From positions 3,348,001-3,412,000 of the forward strand of contig JAKZAN010000005.1 of assembly GCA_023053545.1 (NCBI GenBank): DNA of 64,000 nucleotides, read 5' to 3'. Below, piece by piece: positions 60,646 to 64,000 of this stretch (the first letter of the stretch is position 1; each line of letters starts with the position of its first letter). Both the position numbers and the translations under genes were made by a program. The notes beneath the pieces were generated by a model. The model made no database searches and was not told the DNA's origin. It worked only from the letters and a program-made list of their open reading frames with translations. The DNA is from Lepidurus packardi (Eukaryota; Arthropoda; Branchiopoda; Notostraca; Triopsidae).

Positions 60646-63077
60646 GCCATCGTTTCCACAGGCATGAAAGGAGAGGCCTATATATCAGCGTATGTCTGCT
60701 AACGATAGCTCGGGTCACCATGTATATGTGGACAGCTCGATGTGACTGCCTGGCTTGCATTTCTTTATTACACCTATAAAAGCCTCTCTCTCTCTGGACT
60801 TGCACTATTCTTCTTATGATCTGCCCCTCTTCCCAAACATTCACTTTCAGAGCTTCAAGCCTGTGGATCTCAAAACGACCAACAACTCGAAAAGCTGTGA
60901 GGAAAACGAGAGGAGAGGCAAGGGACGGAGAGCGGAAAAGGCTCCCTAAAGATTGGGTGCTAAAAAGCCGACAAGAAAACAGCGGACCAGGTAACGTGGC
61001 AATGGGACAATAGCAAAATCTCCCCCCTCTTGGAAATTTTTTGGGAAGAAAAACCTTATTTCAAATTTCTCATCTCCAGTATTCCATCTTACCCCCCTCC
61101 CCTTAAGGATGCCTCCGAAACTAAAACGTTTAAATGTATAGAATATCTCCCATGCTTTTTTCCCCCACCCCTCTGAGCAAACCATCAATTTTCCATCTTT
61201 TAGTAACAAAAAACATTCGCTAAACCGGTTTAAACGTGTCTTTTTCATTCCGGCTCACTAGCAAAAACCTGTCAGCCTTTTTTTTCTACCCCAACCAGAA
61301 TCTAAATCCAAACCTCTCCTCACCTTTCCACAGTGTTGGAAAATTTAACGGTCATACCCTCCTAATCTATATATTCGTCAAGTACTACGCCTACTAACTT
61401 GCTGGTGGAGGCCCAGAACCTCGTTACTGTGCGATCTGGGAAGTTAAGAAAAAAACAATTGCCTTTCCTGATGGGCTTTCCGGCGACTTGAGAAACCCAT
61501 AACCAGTCATCTGAAATTTGCCTAACCTTTTCGCCTTTTAATGACCCACTTTACTTCGAAGCAAAAATGCAAACCCTCCAAGTCAAAGAAAAGTCTGCCA
61601 GACAGTCCCGAACACGGTTGCAATTATCGATTTCCCGCATTCGTTTTCCCGATGTTTTAGAAAAAAGAACACGTATATGAGATATTCTCACTCTAAAAAA
61701 AGACACATTGGTGGTGGGCGTTAATAGAACAGGTGCGAAGGTATAAAATTGTCGAGACCCGCTCCGTCAACCTGGTGCTCGTTATTACACTCGTAAAAAG
61801 AAAAGAAAAATTGCCCTTTCTTGTTTATTTTTTTTTTTTATCCATATTGAGATACTCATCTGAGCCAAGATCAATCAAAGTCTGACGAAGTCCTAATAAT
61901 GAAGTGCCCGTTCTTCGATGTATTCCTTGAATTCCAACCCACGCCTAAAAAGGAAACTGCTGGAAAAGTGCACTTCCTACCACGATGTGACCATGAAATC
62001 AGGAAAAAGAATAACTAAACGAATCTCTCATTGTGACCTAAATTGGTATTGGCACCTTAAAGGTGTAAAGCTTGTGCACTGGAATTTTCGGTAGGCGTAA
62101 CCAAAAGTGCCGGTACTTTGGCATCATTTCCTCACCCCACACTTTTTGGGGGGTGGCCTTGATGGATATAAAATGCTGCTGGTCTTATATGACAACCAAT
62201 CAGACACGGCCAACTAAGACAAGAATCTGACGATGTCAGTACATGTATACGAAACACGGAAAAGTATACTCCATAAGAAAAGCTAACCGGCTTTTTTCAG
62301 GGGACTCAGACCGGGAATGTCGAGTTTCTGCGGCCTTCTCTCTTGGCAACGGTGCAAATGCCCGCGACAATGGCTGACTCGTAGCGTTACTACCGCTTGG
62401 TCCTGCTTCGCTCGCTCCGGAGCTCTTGTAACAGATGGTATACATATATACAGTAGCTTATGCCAGACTCGTACGACGAGTAGGGTTCAAATGTGCAGGC
62501 CTTATCAAGGTCATTTGCCCAACTCTTTTCCTGTATTCTATGGATGTTTCCACCCCGCTTTTACCCCATTTCCTTCTCATTTTCGCATCCTTTATAGACA
62601 CTATTGAAGAGGACAAGGAGAGAGAGACAAGAGAAGACCCCACGATGTGTCCCAGACGGCTTTCGCGATGTGCAACCAAGGCTGGAACTTCGAAGCTCAT
62701 TGCACAGTATTCTGTTTACCCCTGCAGTACTCTGATTCTTTATGGCTTATTCCCTTTTCCACGAAACTAAGCCTATAAACTGGGTAAACATGCCTCAAGG
62801 CTACAACAACGCTCAATAACGGCCCTCAAGTTCAAAACATCTCTATAATCTCTTACCCTCCTCGCTTTCCTTCCTTCTTTCTTTGTTGTGGTAGCACAGA
62901 TCACAATTTCTTATTTCATAAAAAAAAAAATCAAAAATAAAGCTAGCCTTTTTCTCAAAGGGCAAGTCACCAAAATATCTTTCCATTAAAAACAGCAAAA
63001 AATGTGTTTCGAATCCTATTTTTCTTTCCATCTTCCGAGAAGTAGTAACTAAGCAATCAAACAAACTAAAAAAAGCA

Positions 63078-63424
63078 AAGAAATTCAAGAAAACAGGATC
63101 ACGGGGCAAGGAAATAAACAGTAACCATGGTACGAAGCGCCATAAGTCACGCCTAACACCTTTGTGACGTCATGACTGAAACTGAGAACACGAGGAACTC
63201 GTGAATGCTTGCTAGGAAAAATGAAAGGAAATAAAGAAATTCAAGAACCATGATCACGGGGTTTGCTTACGTCAGAAACGTATCAGTATTTGTTTTTCTA
63301 AGCAAGAAAGTAAATAGTAACCATGGTATCAAACGCCGTAAGTTACGCCTAACACCTCAGTGACGTCATGACTGAAATCGAAAACGCGAAGAAATCTTGA
63401 ATGGTTGCTAGGAAAAACGAAAGC
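63078..63424. promoter_or_regulatory. Tandem conserved modules each with a CRE palindrome
   Basis: Two diverged copies (about 63078-63230 and 63233-63424) share ordered blocks: AAAGAAATTCAAGAA, ATCACGGGG, AGTAACCATGGTA, ACGCCTAACACCT, GTGACGTCATGACTGAAA and TTGCTAGGAAAAA. The full CREB/ATF site TGACGTCA is retained in both (63165-63172 and 63361-63368). The second copy has an extra ~40 bases with TTACGTCAG. Function is inferred from motif retention only. Confidence 0.5.
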
Positions 63425-64000
63425 AAAATCGTTCCTAGAATTATGTACACTACAAATTCCATGAAAATTTTAACGTGTGAATTTGGTCGCATGTTTCTCT
63501 AAGAAAAAAATTAAAGAAACCGAAAGTCTGGCAAAAACTCAGGAAACTGACGGTGAAGATAAACAACATTCTGTCGGATGTAACTAGGCCGCCAGATCTG
63601 AGAAAGTTGCGAGTCTACGCACACTGCTTGTCTTCGCGAACGAAAACAGAGCACACTCGAGCTCATTTTGGTATGCCTGACCTACCTGGCTTGTTTCCAA
63701 ATGGGACTCGCCATGTTTAATATGCCATAGAACAGCATAAAACCAGGGTCCCACTACCCTTTTTATTTGCAAAGAAAATCTGATGCCAGCCACAGCCAAA
63801 AAACCATTTCCACCTGCCTGACTCCCGAAGATATAGCTATTGACGGTCAAGATCACTTTCACGGGAGGGGAGAGAGACATTGGGCTCCAATCACAACGCC
63901 ATAAAGATCCCGTCATTTGTCTACCGTTTTCCATGCGTTACGACCGTTTCGGAGAAGGAAAAGATACACTAAGAAACAACACCTGACTGCGAACCGAATA

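Larger units (their letters stand above)
58416..64000. other. Taiman upstream region; no gene recognised
   Basis: 5.6 kb with no recognisable protein or structural RNA. It may contain non-coding 5' exons and promoter of Taiman: an acceptor-like TCTTCTAG lies upstream of the start, near 58549. Homopolymer runs are frequent. It contains a 29-base tandem repeat and a pair of CRE-bearing modules. The 116-codon minus-strand frame at 63584-63934 matches nothing I know. Confidence 0.5.

Noticed and set aside
63584..63934. 116-codon minus-strand open frame at the window end
   Set aside because: No recognisable motif and no supporting neighbouring exons; kept only as a note in the intergenic entry.

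Overview
This is a 64 kb stretch of animal nuclear DNA. Ten protein-coding genes are split by short GT-AG introns, mostly 45-90 bases, with a few of 1-3 kb. The proteins are recognisably metazoan and closest to arthropod forms: Crumbs with the RGTYSP and ERLI tail, 14-3-3 zeta with a duplicated alternative exon, a Taiman-like coactivator and FoxK. The compact gene structure would fit a small-genome arthropod such as a branchiopod crustacean, but that placement is inference. Nothing bacterial, viral or CRISPR-like was seen.

Layout. 1-3.9 kb is a transposon-rich edge: a broken hAT-type transposase, a pair of ~210-base direct repeats and a perfect small palindrome. 3.9-6.3 kb is AGPS (ether-lipid synthesis, minus), with a decayed copy of one of its exons upstream. 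8.5-12.4 kb is a RASA1-type RasGAP (minus), divergent from FoxK (13.4-15.6 kb, plus). The last two FoxK exons are repeated almost exactly just downstream. 17-24 kb holds CLEC16A/ema, kynurenine formamidase (AFMID) and METTL22, all minus. A partial inverted copy of a METTL22 exon lies between METTL22 and AFMID. 25.5-33.8 kb is crumbs (minus, 17 exons, about 1991 aa). 37.4-38.5 kb is PPT2 (plus). 40.0-43.6 kb is 14-3-3 zeta (minus). 46.8-58.4 kb is a p160/Taiman nuclear-receptor coactivator (minus, 17 exons, about 1957 aa). 58.4-64 kb has no recognised gene but contains tandem CRE-bearing modules.

Exon chains for nine of the ten genes were rebuilt by hand and keep frame from start to stop with canonical splice sites. 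CLEC16A was followed by homology, with only some boundaries fixed. The genes do not form one pathway. Several are signalling or membrane-traffic factors (RasGAP, CLEC16A, Crumbs, 14-3-3, Taiman) and the rest are enzymes.

The most interesting points are: AGPS with an apparent C-terminal PTS1 instead of an N-terminal PTS2; the near-identical duplication of FoxK terminal exons; an antisense copy of a METTL22 exon where it could form a hairpin with its own message; equal-length 14-3-3 alternative exons; a Taiman C-terminus ending in an LXXLL box with a competing alternative end; and TTAA-flanked MITEs plus a large fold-back element inside Taiman introns.
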